Source of the DNA: Corynebacterium uterequi | GTDB lineage: Bacteria > Actinomycetota > Actinomycetes > Mycobacteriales > Mycobacteriaceae | Direction: 5' to 3' | Length of the DNA stretch: 64,000 bases | NCBI RefSeq assembly: GCF_001021065.1 | Contig: NZ_CP011546.1 | Location: 372,001-436,000, forward strand | In this document: piece by piece, positions 52,853 to 63,451 of the stretch | How positions within the stretch are numbered: the stretch's first letter is position 1 | Layout of the letters: the number at the start of each line of letters is the position of its first letter | Position numbers and translations under genes: made by a program | Notes under the pieces: generated by a model | Seen by the model: the letters and a program-made list of their open reading frames with translations, nothing else | The model's database searches: none | Told to the model about the DNA's origin: nothing

Positions 52853-54730
52853 ATGTGTGGAATTGTCGGATATGTAGGCCACCGCGAGGCCTTGGATATT
52901 GCCCTTGATGCGCTGCGTCGGATGGAGTACCGCGGCTATGACTCGGCGGGCATCGCCGTCGTTGGTGCTGGCCAGGATGGTGAATCGACGCTGACGTCGG
53001 TGAAGCGTGCCGGCAAGTTAGCCAATCTGGAAGACAAAATTGCCGAAGTGGGCCGAGAGACGCTGGCGGGAACGACGGCAATTGGCCACACCCGGTGGGC
53101 GACGCACGGCCGGCCGACGGATGAAAATGCGCACCCTCATTTATCCTTCGATGGCCGCGCCGCGGTCGTGCATAACGGGATTATTGAGAACTTCGCCCCG
53201 CTGCGCGCGGAACTTGAGGCCGCCGGCGTCGAGCTGAAGTCGGAGACGGACTCGGAGGTCGCGCCGCACCTGTTGGCCCTGGCGTACAACGAGGGGGAGA
53301 CCGCGGGTGACTTCCGGGCGTCGGCGCTGAAGGTACTCAACCGCTTAGAGGGCGCGTTCACCGTGCTGTTCACCCACGCGGACGCGCCGGGGGAGATTGT
53401 GGCGGCGCGGCGGTCGACGCCGCTCATCGTCGGCGTCGGCGAGGGCGAGACCTTTCTCGGTTCGGACGTGGCGGCGTTCATCGAGCACACGAAGGACGCG
53501 GTGGAGCTGGGCCAGGACACCGTGGTCGTCGTCACCGCCGACGGCTATGAGATCCTCGACTTCGAGGGCAACCCGGCGCAGGGTAAGCCCTTCACCATCG
53601 ACTGGGATTTGGAGGCCGCGGAGAAGGGCGGGTTTGACTCCTTCATGATGAAGGAGATCCACGAGCAGCCCGCTGCCGTGCGCGATACCCTGGCCGGGCA
53701 CTACATCGGCGGCCGGGTGGTGCTCGACGAGTCCACCATCTCTGACGCCGAGCTCAAGGCGTTCAACCAGGTGTTCGTCGTGGCCTGCGGTTCGGCCTAC
53801 CACTCCGGGTTGTTGGCGAAGTACGCCATCGAGCACTGGGTGCGCATCCCGGTGCAGATCGAGGTGGCGAGCGAGTTCCGCTACCGCGACCCGGTGCTCG
53901 ACGAGCGCACCCTGGTCCTGGCGGTGTCCCAGTCCGGTGAGACCGCGGACACCCTCGAAGCGGTGCGTCACGCGAAGTCCCAGGGCGCGAAGGTGCTGGC
54001 GGTGTGCAACACCAACGGCTCCCAGATCCCGCGCGAGTCCGACGCGGTGCTCTACACCCACGCCGGCCCGGAGATCGGCGTGGCGTCGACCAAGGCCTTC
54101 TTAGCCCAGGTGGCCGCCAACTACATCGTCGGCCTGGCCCTGGCGCAGGCGAAGGGGACGAAGTATCCCGACGAGATCGCCGAGATTTGGCACACGCTGG
54201 AGGAGATCCCAGGCAAGATCGAGCAGCTGCTTTCGGTGGAGGCCGGCACCAAGCACATCGCCGAGACCCTCGGCGCCATCAAGACCATGCTCTTCTTGGG
54301 CCGCAACGTGGGCTACCCGGTGGCCTTGGAGGGCGCGCTGAAACTCAAGGAGCTGGCCTACATCCACGCCGAGGGTTTCCCGGCGGGCGAGCTCAAGCAC
54401 GGCCCGATCGCGCTTATTGAGGATGACCTGCCCGTGGTCGTCGTCGTGCCGTCGCCGCGCGGGGTGAAGGTGTTGCACTCCAAGATCGTGTCCAACATTC
54501 AAGAGATCCGGGCCCGCGGGGCGAAGACCATCGTCATCGCGGAAGAAGGCGATACCGCGGTGGAGCCCTACGCGAACTGGCTGCTGCGGCTGCCGCAGAC
54601 GTCGACGATCATGCAGCCGCTGCTGGCCACCGTTCCCCTGCAGTTCCTGGCGGCGTACATCGCCCGCGAGTGCGGCAACGAGGACATCGACAAGCCGCGC
54701 AACCTTGCCAAGTCCGTCACGGTGGAGTAG
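52853..54730 (+). CDS. glmS: Glutamine-fructose-6-phosphate aminotransferase
   Basis: 625-aa GlmS. The N-terminal Ntn glutaminase starts MCGIVGYVGHREALDIALD (Cys2 nucleophile after Met removal) and includes GHTRWATHGRPTDENAHPH. Two SIS isomerase domains follow (ACGSAYHSGLLAKYAIE; VSQSGETADTLEA), and the protein ends PRNLAKSVTVE. It makes glucosamine-6-P, the substrate of GlmM. Confidence 0.97.
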   Translation: MCGIVGYVGHREALDIALDALRRMEYRGYDSAGIAVVGAGQDGESTLTSVKRAGKLANLEDKIAEVGRETLAGTTAIGHTRWATHGRPTDENAHPHLSFDGRAAVVHNGIIENFAPLRAELEAAGVELKSETDSEVAPHLLALAYNEGETAGDFRASALKVLNRLEGAFTVLFTHADAPGEIVAARRSTPLIVGVGEGETFLGSDVAAFIEHTKDAVELGQDTVVVVTADGYEILDFEGNPAQGKPFTIDWDLEAAEKGGFDSFMMKEIHEQPAAVRDTLAGHYIGGRVVLDESTISDAELKAFNQVFVVACGSAYHSGLLAKYAIEHWVRIPVQIEVASEFRYRDPVLDERTLVLAVSQSGETADTLEAVRHAKSQGAKVLAVCNTNGSQIPRESDAVLYTHAGPEIGVASTKAFLAQVAANYIVGLALAQAKGTKYPDEIAEIWHTLEEIPGKIEQLLSVEAGTKHIAETLGAIKTMLFLGRNVGYPVALEGALKLKELAYIHAEGFPAGELKHGPIALIEDDLPVVVVVPSPRGVKVLHSKIVSNIQEIRARGAKTIVIAEEGDTAVEPYANWLLRLPQTSTIMQPLLATVPLQFLAAYIARECGNEDIDKPRNLAKSVTVE

Positions 54731-54750
54731 CGGGCCTAGACTAGGAGGCC

Positions 54751-55866
54751 ATGAGTAGGCCCCAACTGCGTGTCCGCGTCAACCTCGCGGCGATCGCGCA
54801 CAACACCCGCACCCTGGCCGGGCGGCTCGGCCCCACCACCCGGCTCATGGCCGTGGTCAAGGCCGACGGCTACGGCCACGGCGCCGTGGCCGTGGCGAAG
54901 ACGATGGCCGACTACGGCGCCGAAGCCTTCGGGGTGGCGACCATCGCCGAGGCCCTGCAGCTGCGCGACGCCGGCATCACCGAACCGATCCTGGCGTGGC
55001 TGTGGCAGACAGGCGACGACCTTTCCGACGCCGCGGCCGCCGGCATCGAACTCGCGGTGCCGTCGCCTGAGCACCTTCAGGCGCTCGTCACCTCGGGGCT
55101 GGGCCTCGACGTCTGCCTCAAGGTGGAGACGGGGATGCACCGCTCCGGGCTTGACGAATCCCAGTGGGCCGACGCCTTCGCCCTGGCCGCGGCGAACCCG
55201 CAGCTGCGGGTCACCGGGCTGATGTCCCATCTGGCCTGTGCCGACGAGCCCGAGCACCCGGCCACCGACGCCCAGGCGGCGGCGTTTCGACGCGCGATCG
55301 ACGCCGCCCGCGTCGCCGGCCTGGCGGTGCCGCGCAACCACCTGGCGAACTCCGCGGCCACGCTTACCCGCCCGGACCTGCACTTCGAGCAGGTGCGGGT
55401 AGGCCTGGCGCTCTACGGCCTCAACCCCATGGCCGCCGGCGTTACCCCCGCCGCAGAGCTGCAGCCCGCCATGACGTGGGAGGCCGACGTGGTGGCGGTG
55501 AAGACCGTCCACCCCGGGGACCATGTGAGCTACGGCTGGACCTACGAGGCCCCGGCCGTCGCCCACACGGCCGTCGTCCCGGTGGGATACGCCGACGGGC
55601 TGCCGCGGCGCCTGCAAGGCAACGTCGAGGTGACCATTGGGCAGCGCCGGTACCCGCAGGTGGGACGGGTGTGCATGGACCAGATCGTCGTCAACGTGGG
55701 CGACAACTCCGACGGCGTGCGCCCCGGGGACACCGCCGTCCTCTTCGGCCCCGGCGGGGCGGGGGTCGACGAGGTGGCCGACGCGCTCGGCACCATTAAT
55801 TACGAGGCGCTGTGCCTTCCCAAGGGGCGCAGCCAGCGCGTCTACGAGGGAGGCGATCATGCATAA
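54751..55866 (+). CDS. alr: Alanine racemase
   Basis: 371-aa PLP-dependent Alr producing D-alanine for peptidoglycan. The PLP Lys37 lies in AVVKADGYGHG, the other catalytic Tyr in the C-terminal HVSYGWTYEAP region, and VGLALYGLNP is also present. It is 20 bp after glmS and overlaps tsaE. Confidence 0.96.
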   Translation: MSRPQLRVRVNLAAIAHNTRTLAGRLGPTTRLMAVVKADGYGHGAVAVAKTMADYGAEAFGVATIAEALQLRDAGITEPILAWLWQTGDDLSDAAAAGIELAVPSPEHLQALVTSGLGLDVCLKVETGMHRSGLDESQWADAFALAAANPQLRVTGLMSHLACADEPEHPATDAQAAAFRRAIDAARVAGLAVPRNHLANSAATLTRPDLHFEQVRVGLALYGLNPMAAGVTPAAELQPAMTWEADVVAVKTVHPGDHVSYGWTYEAPAVAHTAVVPVGYADGLPRRLQGNVEVTIGQRRYPQVGRVCMDQIVVNVGDNSDGVRPGDTAVLFGPGGAGVDEVADALGTINYEALCLPKGRSQRVYEGGDHA

Positions 55867-56338
55867 CTGGCCCGAGACCGGACGAGTGGAACTGGACACG
55901 GCGGCACAGACGCAGGACTTCGGCGAACAACTCGGCCGCAGCTGCCAGGCGGGGGATGTCATCATCCTCGACGGCCCGCTCGGCGCCGGTAAGACCACGC
56001 TCACGCAGGGCATCGCCCGGGGCATGAAGGTATCCGGGCGGGTGACGTCGCCGACGTTCGTCATCGCCCGGGAGCACCCGTCGACGGTGGGCGGGCCGGC
56101 GCTCATCCACGTGGACGCCTACCGGCTCATCGGCGAGTCCGGGGACCCGGTAGGCGAGCTCGACGCGCTGGACTTGGACACTGATCTCACCGATAGCGTC
56201 GTTGTCGCAGAGTGGGGCGGTGGACTCGTGGAATCCATCGCGCACGAGTACCTTGTAGTGACGTTAGATCGCACGACGGCGGTGGCCGAGAATCCCGACT
56301 CCGAGCGTCGGATTATGACGTGGGAGCTGCGCCGGTAG
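55859..56338 (+). CDS. tsaE: tRNA t6A biosynthesis ATPase TsaE
   Basis: 159-aa TsaE with P-loop LDGPLGAGKTTLTQGIARGM, TSPTFVIAREH and HVDAYRL. It drives the threonylcarbamoyl-AMP transfer complex with TsaB and TsaD. It starts 8 bp inside alr. Confidence 0.95.
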   Translation: MHNWPETGRVELDTAAQTQDFGEQLGRSCQAGDVIILDGPLGAGKTTLTQGIARGMKVSGRVTSPTFVIAREHPSTVGGPALIHVDAYRLIGESGDPVGELDALDLDTDLTDSVVVAEWGGGLVESIAHEYLVVTLDRTTAVAENPDSERRIMTWELRR

Positions 56339-56381
56339 CACCAAGTGCGCGCTCCCCGAAAGAAAGTGAGCGCGTGTACCC

Positions 56382-57989
56382 ATGCAAGCATTCCTGGAAT
56401 TTTTAGCAGCGCAGCCGCTGCTAGCCCTCGGAATAATCCTCACGGTGGGGTTGGCGTTAGGCAAGATCAACGTCGCCGGAGTGTCGCTCGGCGCCGCCGC
56501 GGTGCTCTTCGTCGCGCTGGGCTTATCCACCGCGAACCCGGACATCCTCATCCCGGACTTCGTCTACAAGATCGGCCTGGCGATGTTCGTCTACGTCATC
56601 GGGCTGTCCGCCGGCCCGGCGTTTTTTAGGGACTTCCGTTCCCGCGGGTGGCAGCAAAACCTGCTCACCGCGGTGGTCATCGTGCTCATGGTGGTGCTGT
56701 CTATAGCGCTTGTGCCCATGCTCGGGCTGGAGGCCATGACTGGCGCGGGTACCTTCGCCGGTGCGTTGTCCTCGACGCCGGGCATGGCGGCCATCGTGGA
56801 GATGGTCCCGGAGGAGCTGCGCCAGGAGCCCGTCGTCGGCTACTCCCTCGCCTACCCGGGCGGGGTGCTGGGCATGATTATCGTCGGCGCCATCGGCGCG
56901 GCGGTGCTCAAGGTCAACCACGAAGACGACGCCCGCGAGGTGGGCCTGCTGCCGGCCGAGCTGGTGTGGAAGGGCGTGCACATCACCAACCCCAAGGCCC
57001 ACGGCCGGATGGAGCAGCTGCGCGAACTCACCGGCCAGACCATCCTCGTCACCCGCGTCATCAACGACGACGGCACCCACACCCTGGCCCGCCAAGACGG
57101 CCCCGTCCGCCCGGGCATGACCCTGCTCGTGCACGGGGAACCGGCGGACCTCGACGCCGCCATCGCCGTCCTCGGCGAGGAAGTACCCCTGGACCTGGCC
57201 GAGTCGGACCTGTCCTACTCGCGCATGTCCGTCTCCAACCCGGAGGTCACCGGCGTGCCGCTGCGCGATCTCAAGCTGGCGGAAAAGGGCTTCATGATCG
57301 CCCGGGTCCGCCGCGGCGACAACGACATGGTGCCGGGCCCGAACTTCACCCTCAACCTCTCCGACCGGGTGCGGGTGGTCGCCCAGGAACCCGACCTCAA
57401 GCAGGCCCGGAGCTTCTTCGGCGACTCGGAACGCGCTCTGGGCAACGTCGACCTGCTGCCCTTCGCCCTCGGCTTGACGTTGGGCTTGCTGCTGGGCGCG
57501 ATCCCGGTGCCGCTGCCCGGCGGCTCCTCGCTGAGCCTCGGCTTCGGCGGCGGGCCGATCGTCGCCGGTCTCATCCTCGGCGCGGTGGGGCGCACCGGCC
57601 GGATGAATTGGCAGATTCCCTTCCACGCGAACATGACCATCAGCACCCTGGGCCTGTCGCTGTTCCTGGCCGGGGTGGGGACGTCGGCCGGCGCCGGTTT
57701 CCGCGGCGCCATGCAGGACCCCGCCTCGCTGAAGTACCTGCTCATGGGAATGATCGTCACGCTGGCCGCCGCGCTGGCCTGCGCGCTGGTGGGCATGTGG
57801 GTGCTCAAGCTGAAGTGGGATGAGGCGATGGGTGTGGCCGCCGGACTGTCCACGAACCCGGCGGTGTTGAGCTACCTCAACCAGCAGACCGGCACCGAAT
57901 TGGCCGCCCGCGGCTACGCCACCGTCTACCCGACCGCGATGATCGGCAAGATCATTGCCTCTCAGGTGTTGGTGCTCGCACTCCTGTGA
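56382..57989 (+). CDS. Aspartate:alanine exchanger (AAE) family transporter
   Basis: 535-aa membrane protein with two repeated TM halves (residues about 1-165 and 365-535) around two TrkA-C-type cytosolic domains (LTGQTILVTRVINDDGTHTL; LRDLKLAEKGFMIARVRRGD). The second half carries SLGFGGGPIVAGLILGAVGR. This is the AspT/YbjL/SucE fold; corynebacterial members include the succinate exporter SucE. The substrate here is not known, but dicarboxylate or amino acid exchange is expected. Confidence 0.9.
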   Translation: MQAFLEFLAAQPLLALGIILTVGLALGKINVAGVSLGAAAVLFVALGLSTANPDILIPDFVYKIGLAMFVYVIGLSAGPAFFRDFRSRGWQQNLLTAVVIVLMVVLSIALVPMLGLEAMTGAGTFAGALSSTPGMAAIVEMVPEELRQEPVVGYSLAYPGGVLGMIIVGAIGAAVLKVNHEDDAREVGLLPAELVWKGVHITNPKAHGRMEQLRELTGQTILVTRVINDDGTHTLARQDGPVRPGMTLLVHGEPADLDAAIAVLGEEVPLDLAESDLSYSRMSVSNPEVTGVPLRDLKLAEKGFMIARVRRGDNDMVPGPNFTLNLSDRVRVVAQEPDLKQARSFFGDSERALGNVDLLPFALGLTLGLLLGAIPVPLPGGSSLSLGFGGGPIVAGLILGAVGRTGRMNWQIPFHANMTISTLGLSLFLAGVGTSAGAGFRGAMQDPASLKYLLMGMIVTLAAALACALVGMWVLKLKWDEAMGVAAGLSTNPAVLSYLNQQTGTELAARGYATVYPTAMIGKIIASQVLVLALL

Positions 57990-58019
57990 TGACGCTGCCG
58001 GCGGGTATGGTTGGTCGAT

Positions 58020-58508
58020 ATGACCAAGTCTTTGAAAGTTCTGGCAGCCCTCATTATCGCCGGGTTCACCGTGCTCGTGCTGTTCCTCGCCGGGTACCGC
58101 AACTGGTACTCCCAGCAGCCGGCCGCCGGCTTCCCGACGGGCGGCATCAGCGCCGCCGTGGAGCGCGCCGACGAGGCCAACCTCACCTTCCTGGGCGTGT
58201 CCCATGTTGACCTCTACGGGCCCAACTACCCGCTGGCCGTCACCGTGTGCCCCCGGATGGTGCCCTCGGACATCGCCGCCCAGCTGCAGCTGCCGGGTGC
58301 GATCAAGGGCATAGCCAACCCGGATGAGCCGGTGGACATGGAGCACAACTACCTCGTCCTTATCGACCAGCAGGGCAACGCCGTGGCGGACAAGCTCAAC
58401 CGCGCGGAGGTTGACCTGTGCGGCCTGGCCCAGCAGGCCGTCATTCAGCCCAACCAGGTTATGCAGTTCCAGAAGTCCGAAGAGGGCAACTGGGTTCTCG
58501 CCGGTTAA
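58020..58508 (+). CDS. Membrane-anchored hypothetical protein
   Basis: 162 aa. One N-terminal TM (LAALIIAGFTVLVLFLAGYR, about residues 8-27) precedes an extracytoplasmic domain with two cysteines (AVTVCPRMVP and EVDLCGLAQQ) that might be paired. It sits between the AAE transporter and tsaB in the same direction. No family recognised. Confidence 0.8.
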   Translation: MTKSLKVLAALIIAGFTVLVLFLAGYRNWYSQQPAAGFPTGGISAAVERADEANLTFLGVSHVDLYGPNYPLAVTVCPRMVPSDIAAQLQLPGAIKGIANPDEPVDMEHNYLVLIDQQGNAVADKLNRAEVDLCGLAQQAVIQPNQVMQFQKSEEGNWVLAG

Positions 58509-58527
58509 CGCCGTTATTGTGTAGGGC

Positions 58528-59193
58528 GTGATTGCCCTCGCCATTGATACCGCAACCTCCGCCCTCGTCACGGGCGTGTATGACACCGTGACGGGGCGGG
58601 CCGTCGACCGCGTCATCGACGGCGCCCGCGGCCACAACGAGCAGCTCATGCCCACCATCGCCGAGCTGCTCGACGCCGCGTCGCTGAGCGTGGCGGACAT
58701 CGACGCCGTCGTCGTCGGCCAGGGCCCGGGCCCGTTTACCGGCCTGCGGGTGGGCATGGCGTCGGCGGCCGCCCTCGGGCAGGCGCTGCGCGTGCCCGTG
58801 TATGGGGTGAGCACCCTCGACGCGCTGGCCCACGGCACCACAGGGCGGGTGCTGGTGGCCACCGACGCCCGCCGCCGCGAGGTGTACTGGGGGCTGTACG
58901 ACGACGCCCGCCGGGTGCACGGCCCGGAGGTGAGCAAGCCGGGGGAGCTGGCGGCAACCGGCGTTACGTCCGTCATCATCCCGGAGAAGCTGCGCTCGGC
59001 GCTGCCGGCGGAGCTCGCGGAGCTGCCGGGCGGGGAACCGACGCTCAGCGCGGCGGCACTCATTGCCGGCGTGGACTATGACGCGACTCCGGCGCCGTTG
59101 GAACCGGCGTATCTGCGCCGGCCCGACGCGGTCCCGCCGGCGCCGGCGCCGCGATCCCCCGCGATTCCGGTGGTCCCGGGGATTCCACAATGA
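58528..59193 (+). CDS. tsaB: tRNA t6A biosynthesis protein TsaB
   Basis: 221-aa TsaB (ASKHA fold): IALAIDTATSALVTGVYD, HNEQLMPTIAELLD and GPGPFTGLRVGMASA. It scaffolds TsaD in the threonylcarbamoyladenosine complex. GTG start. The last codons form a Pro-rich tail and overlap rimI by 4 bases. Confidence 0.95.
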   Translation: MIALAIDTATSALVTGVYDTVTGRAVDRVIDGARGHNEQLMPTIAELLDAASLSVADIDAVVVGQGPGPFTGLRVGMASAAALGQALRVPVYGVSTLDALAHGTTGRVLVATDARRREVYWGLYDDARRVHGPEVSKPGELAATGVTSVIIPEKLRSALPAELAELPGGEPTLSAAALIAGVDYDATPAPLEPAYLRRPDAVPPAPAPRSPAIPVVPGIPQ

Positions 59194-59663
59194 TTGAGGG
59201 CGTGACGCTGCGTGAGCTGGTCGCCTCCGACGCTGACCGGCTCGCCGAGCTGGAAGCGCAGCTCTTCGCCGGCGACGGCCCGTGGAGCGAGCCGGCCCTG
59301 CGCGCGGAGATCTCCCACCCCGCCACGGTCTACATCGGCGCGGAGCGCGACGGGACGGTCATCGGGTACGCGGGCCTGGCGCTGCTGGGGCCGGCCTATG
59401 ACATCGAGTGTGAAGTCCACACCATTGGCGTCGCCCCGGGTGAGCAGGGCAATGGTGTGGGGAAGCTGCTGCTCGACGAGCTGCTGGCGACCGCGGACCG
59501 GCTAGCTGCGCCGGTGTTTTTGGAGGTGCGCACCGACAACGCCGCCGCCATTGGGCTGTACGAGGCCCGCGGTTTCGCCCGGATCGGGCTGCGCAAGAAT
59601 TACTATCGGCCATCCGGGGCGGACGCCCTGGTCATGCGGCGTGAAGGAAGAGGTCAGGCGTGA
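59190..59663 (+). CDS. rimI: Ribosomal protein-alanine N-acetyltransferase RimI
   Basis: 157-aa GNAT acetyltransferase. The acetyl-CoA motif reads [19 protein letters not shown], with [20 protein letters not shown] and ending near [12 protein letters not shown]. Located between tsaB and tsaD as in most actinobacteria. Confidence 0.94.
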   Translation: MIEGVTLRELVASDADRLAELEAQLFAGDGPWSEPALRAEISHPATVYIGAERDGTVIGYAGLALLGPAYDIECEVHTIGVAPGEQGNGVGKLLLDELLATADRLAAPVFLEVRTDNAAAIGLYEARGFARIGLRKNYYRPSGADALVMRREGRGQA

Positions 59664-60706
59664 AGATCCTGGGTATTGAAAGCTCCTGCGACGAAACGGG
59701 CGTCGGCATCATCGAGCTGGACTCCTCCGGCGGGATGCGGGTGCTCGCCGACCAGGTGGCGTCCTCGATGACGGAGCACGCCCGCTTCGGCGGCGTCGTC
59801 CCGGAGATCGCCTCCCGTGCGCACCTGGAGGCGTTGCCGCAGGTGATGGACGCCGCGCTGGCCGAGGCCGGCATCGACGCCCCGGACGCGGTGGTGGCAA
59901 CGGTGGGCCCGGGGCTCGCCGGAGCGCTGCTCGTGGGGGCAGCGGCGGCGAAGGCGTACGCCTTCGGCTGGGGAGTGCCGTTCTACGGCGTCAACCACCT
60001 GGGCGGGCATGTGGCGGTGGCGAACCTGTCCGGTGAGCCGCTGGGCCACAGCATCGCGCTGTTGGTTTCCGGCGGACACACGCAGATCCTGGAGGTTCAC
60101 GCGGTGGGCCGGCCCATGCGGGAGCTGGGTTCCACGCTCGACGACGCCGCCGGCGAGGCCTATGACAAGGTTGCCCGGCTGCTGCACCTGGGCTACCCGG
60201 GTGGGCCGGTCATTGACCGTCTGGCGGCGCAGGGGGACCCCAAGGCCATCGCCTTCCCGCGGGCGTTGACCAAGGGTGACGCGTTGGCGGGGGAGCATCG
60301 CTATGACTTTTCTTTCTCCGGGTTGAAGACGGCCGTCGCCCGCTATGTGGAGGCCGCCGAGCGCGAGGGCCGGGTCATCTCCGTGGAGGACGTGTGCGCG
60401 TCGTTCCAGGAGGCGGTGGCGGACGTGCTGACGAAGAAGGCGGTGCTGGCGGCCCGCGACGTCGGCGCGCCGACGATGCTGCTCGGCGGTGGGGTGGCGG
60501 CCAATTCCCGGCTGCGGTCGCTGCTGGCGGCGCGGTGCGCCAGCGCAGGCATCGAGCTGAGGGTGCCGCCGCTGCGGCTGTGCACGGACAACGGGGTGAT
60601 GATCGCGGCGCTGGGCGCGCAGCTCATTCACGAGTCGGCGACGCCGTCGTCGCTGGCGGCGGCCACGACGCCGGGGTTGGCGGTGGAGATCCCGCTGGTG
60701 AGCTAG
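59660..60706 (+). CDS. tsaD: tRNA threonylcarbamoyltransferase TsaD
   Basis: 348-aa TsaD, the catalytic t6A enzyme. [15 protein letters not shown] starts it. The metal-site His pair is in [14 protein letters not shown], with [10 protein letters not shown] and [14 protein letters not shown]. It overlaps rimI by 4 bases. Confidence 0.97.
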   Translation: MKILGIESSCDETGVGIIELDSSGGMRVLADQVASSMTEHARFGGVVPEIASRAHLEALPQVMDAALAEAGIDAPDAVVATVGPGLAGALLVGAAAAKAYAFGWGVPFYGVNHLGGHVAVANLSGEPLGHSIALLVSGGHTQILEVHAVGRPMRELGSTLDDAAGEAYDKVARLLHLGYPGGPVIDRLAAQGDPKAIAFPRALTKGDALAGEHRYDFSFSGLKTAVARYVEAAEREGRVISVEDVCASFQEAVADVLTKKAVLAARDVGAPTMLLGGGVAANSRLRSLLAARCASAGIELRVPPLRLCTDNGVMIAALGAQLIHESATPSSLAAATTPGLAVEIPLVS

Positions 60707-60731
60707 GTCTGGCACCGCCTAGGGTTGAGTG

Positions 60732-60758
60732 CTGGCACTTGAGGTACTAGAGTGCCAA
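60732..60758. promoter_or_regulatory. CIRCE operator upstream of groES
   Basis: CTGGCACTT, nine bases, then GAGTGCCAA: the 9-N9-9 inverted repeat bound by the heat-shock repressor HrcA. It lies 60 bp before the groES ATG, so groES-groEL1 is predicted to be HrcA-repressed. Confidence 0.85.
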
Positions 60759-60817
60759 ACAGGTCTCTCCGGTGACGGTGGGCCTCACAGAAACTCACCT
60801 TCAAGAAAGGACTCACC

Positions 60818-61117
60818 ATGGCTAACGTCAACATCCGCCCGCTCGAGGACAAGGTCCTGGTTCAGATCGTCGAAGCCGAGACCACCACCGCGTCCGGCCT
60901 GGTCATCCCGGACTCCGCCCAGGAGAAGCCGCAGGAGGCGAAGGTTATCGCGGTTGGCCCGGGCAAGCTGGGCGAGGACGGCAACCGTGCCCCCATCGAC
61001 GTCAAGGAGGGCGACACCGTCGTGTTCTCCAAGTACGGCGGCACCGAGCTGAAGTACAACGGCGAAGAGTTCCTCCTGCTGTCTGCCCGCGACCTGCTCG
61101 CGGTCATCGAGAAGTAA
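60818..61117 (+). CDS. groES: Co-chaperonin GroES
   Basis: 99-aa Gro[22 protein letters not shown] at the start with the mobile loop [18 protein letters not shown], and [20 protein letters not shown]. It caps the GroEL ring. AAGAAAGGA precedes the ATG. Confidence 0.98.
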   Translation: MANVNIRPLEDKVLVQIVEAETTTASGLVIPDSAQEKPQEAKVIAVGPGKLGEDGNRAPIDVKEGDTVVFSKYGGTELKYNGEEFLLLSARDLLAVIEK

Positions 61118-61150
61118 CCGGACTTTTAGACAGAAGTAAAGGAGGCCTGA

Positions 61151-62773
<1,623 letters not shown>

Positions 62774-62791
62774 GGTTCTTGACACACCGTC

Positions 62792-62824
62792 AAGCCCCCA
62801 TCGGCGCGATGCCGGTGGGGGCTT
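62792..62824. terminator. Hairpin between groEL1 and whiB
   Basis: A 14-bp stem with one wobble, AAGCCCCCATCGGC / GCCGGTGGGGGCTT, with a 5-base loop, between two convergent genes. It lacks a long T-run but can serve both directions. Confidence 0.65.
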
Positions 62825-62857
62825 GTGGCGTCGGGGAGTTACGGAACGGTCGGGGCG

Positions 62858-63151
62858 TTAGGCGCTGTAGCGGCGGCGCCGGGTGCGCAGCATCGTGGCG
62901 CGTTCGGATTCCGAGAGCCCGCCCCAGATCCCGTAGGGCTCGGCGACCTTGAGCGCGTGCTCGCGGCAGTTGTCGATGACGGGGCACGTCTGGCAGATGG
63001 CCTTCGCGCGGTTCTCGCGCTGGGCGCGGGCGCGGCCGCGCTCGCCGTCGGGGTGATAGAACACGTCGGAGTCCTCACCGCGGCAGGAGCCGTGAAGCTG
63101 CCAATCCCAAAAGTCGGCGTTCGGGCCCGGAAGAAGGTGGGGTTGGGACAT
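62858..63151 (-). CDS. WhiB-family redox transcription factor
   Basis: 97 aa. Four [4Fe-4S] cysteines are at 23, 53, 56 and 62 (GSCRGEDSD; ICQTCPVIDNC), followed by the GIWGG turn and a basic tail RTRRRRYSA for DNA binding. The position between groEL1 and sigD equals whiB3 in mycobacteria and whcD in C. glutamicum. No clear ribosome binding site apart from AAGGAGAT about 8 bases before the ATG. Confidence 0.93.
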   Translation of the reverse strand: MSQPHLLPGPNADFWDWQLHGSCRGEDSDVFYHPDGERGRARAQRENRAKAICQTCPVIDNCREHALKVAEPYGIWGGLSESERATMLRTRRRRYSA

Positions 63152-63451
63152 GGCTGTGAAATCTCCTTCAGAAACTATCTAGCGCCATCGCTCAGCGAGC
63201 GGTGCGATACGAAGTGTGCTAGACAGATGTGAACGAAAAGTGACTTGAGTGTTACCTCATCGTGATCTAGCCCGGCGCCGGCGGCGGATACCCGTCGTGA
63301 GCTGGGCAATCCGACGAGGTTAAAACTTGGTGAATTTTCAAGAATCCGTGTGGATAGCCTGTGGGCTGATACCCTGTCAGAAACAGCGATACGTTCGGGG
63401 CCGTTCCCAGCGCCCCGAGCCGGACCACGAGTACATAGTCAGGGAGGTGCG
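63152..63451. promoter_or_regulatory. Divergent gap between whiB and sigD
   Basis: 300 bp without a gene. It carries promoters for both genes by necessity; TTGAGTGTTACCTCATCGTGATCTAG near 63246 is AT-richer. No specific operator was recognised. Confidence 0.4.

Noticed and set aside
56523..59063. 846-codon open frame on the minus strand
   Set aside because: It runs antisense to the AAE transporter, the hypothetical protein and tsaB, all well supported; its His/Gly/Arg/Val-rich composition is typical of antisense frames in GC-rich DNA.
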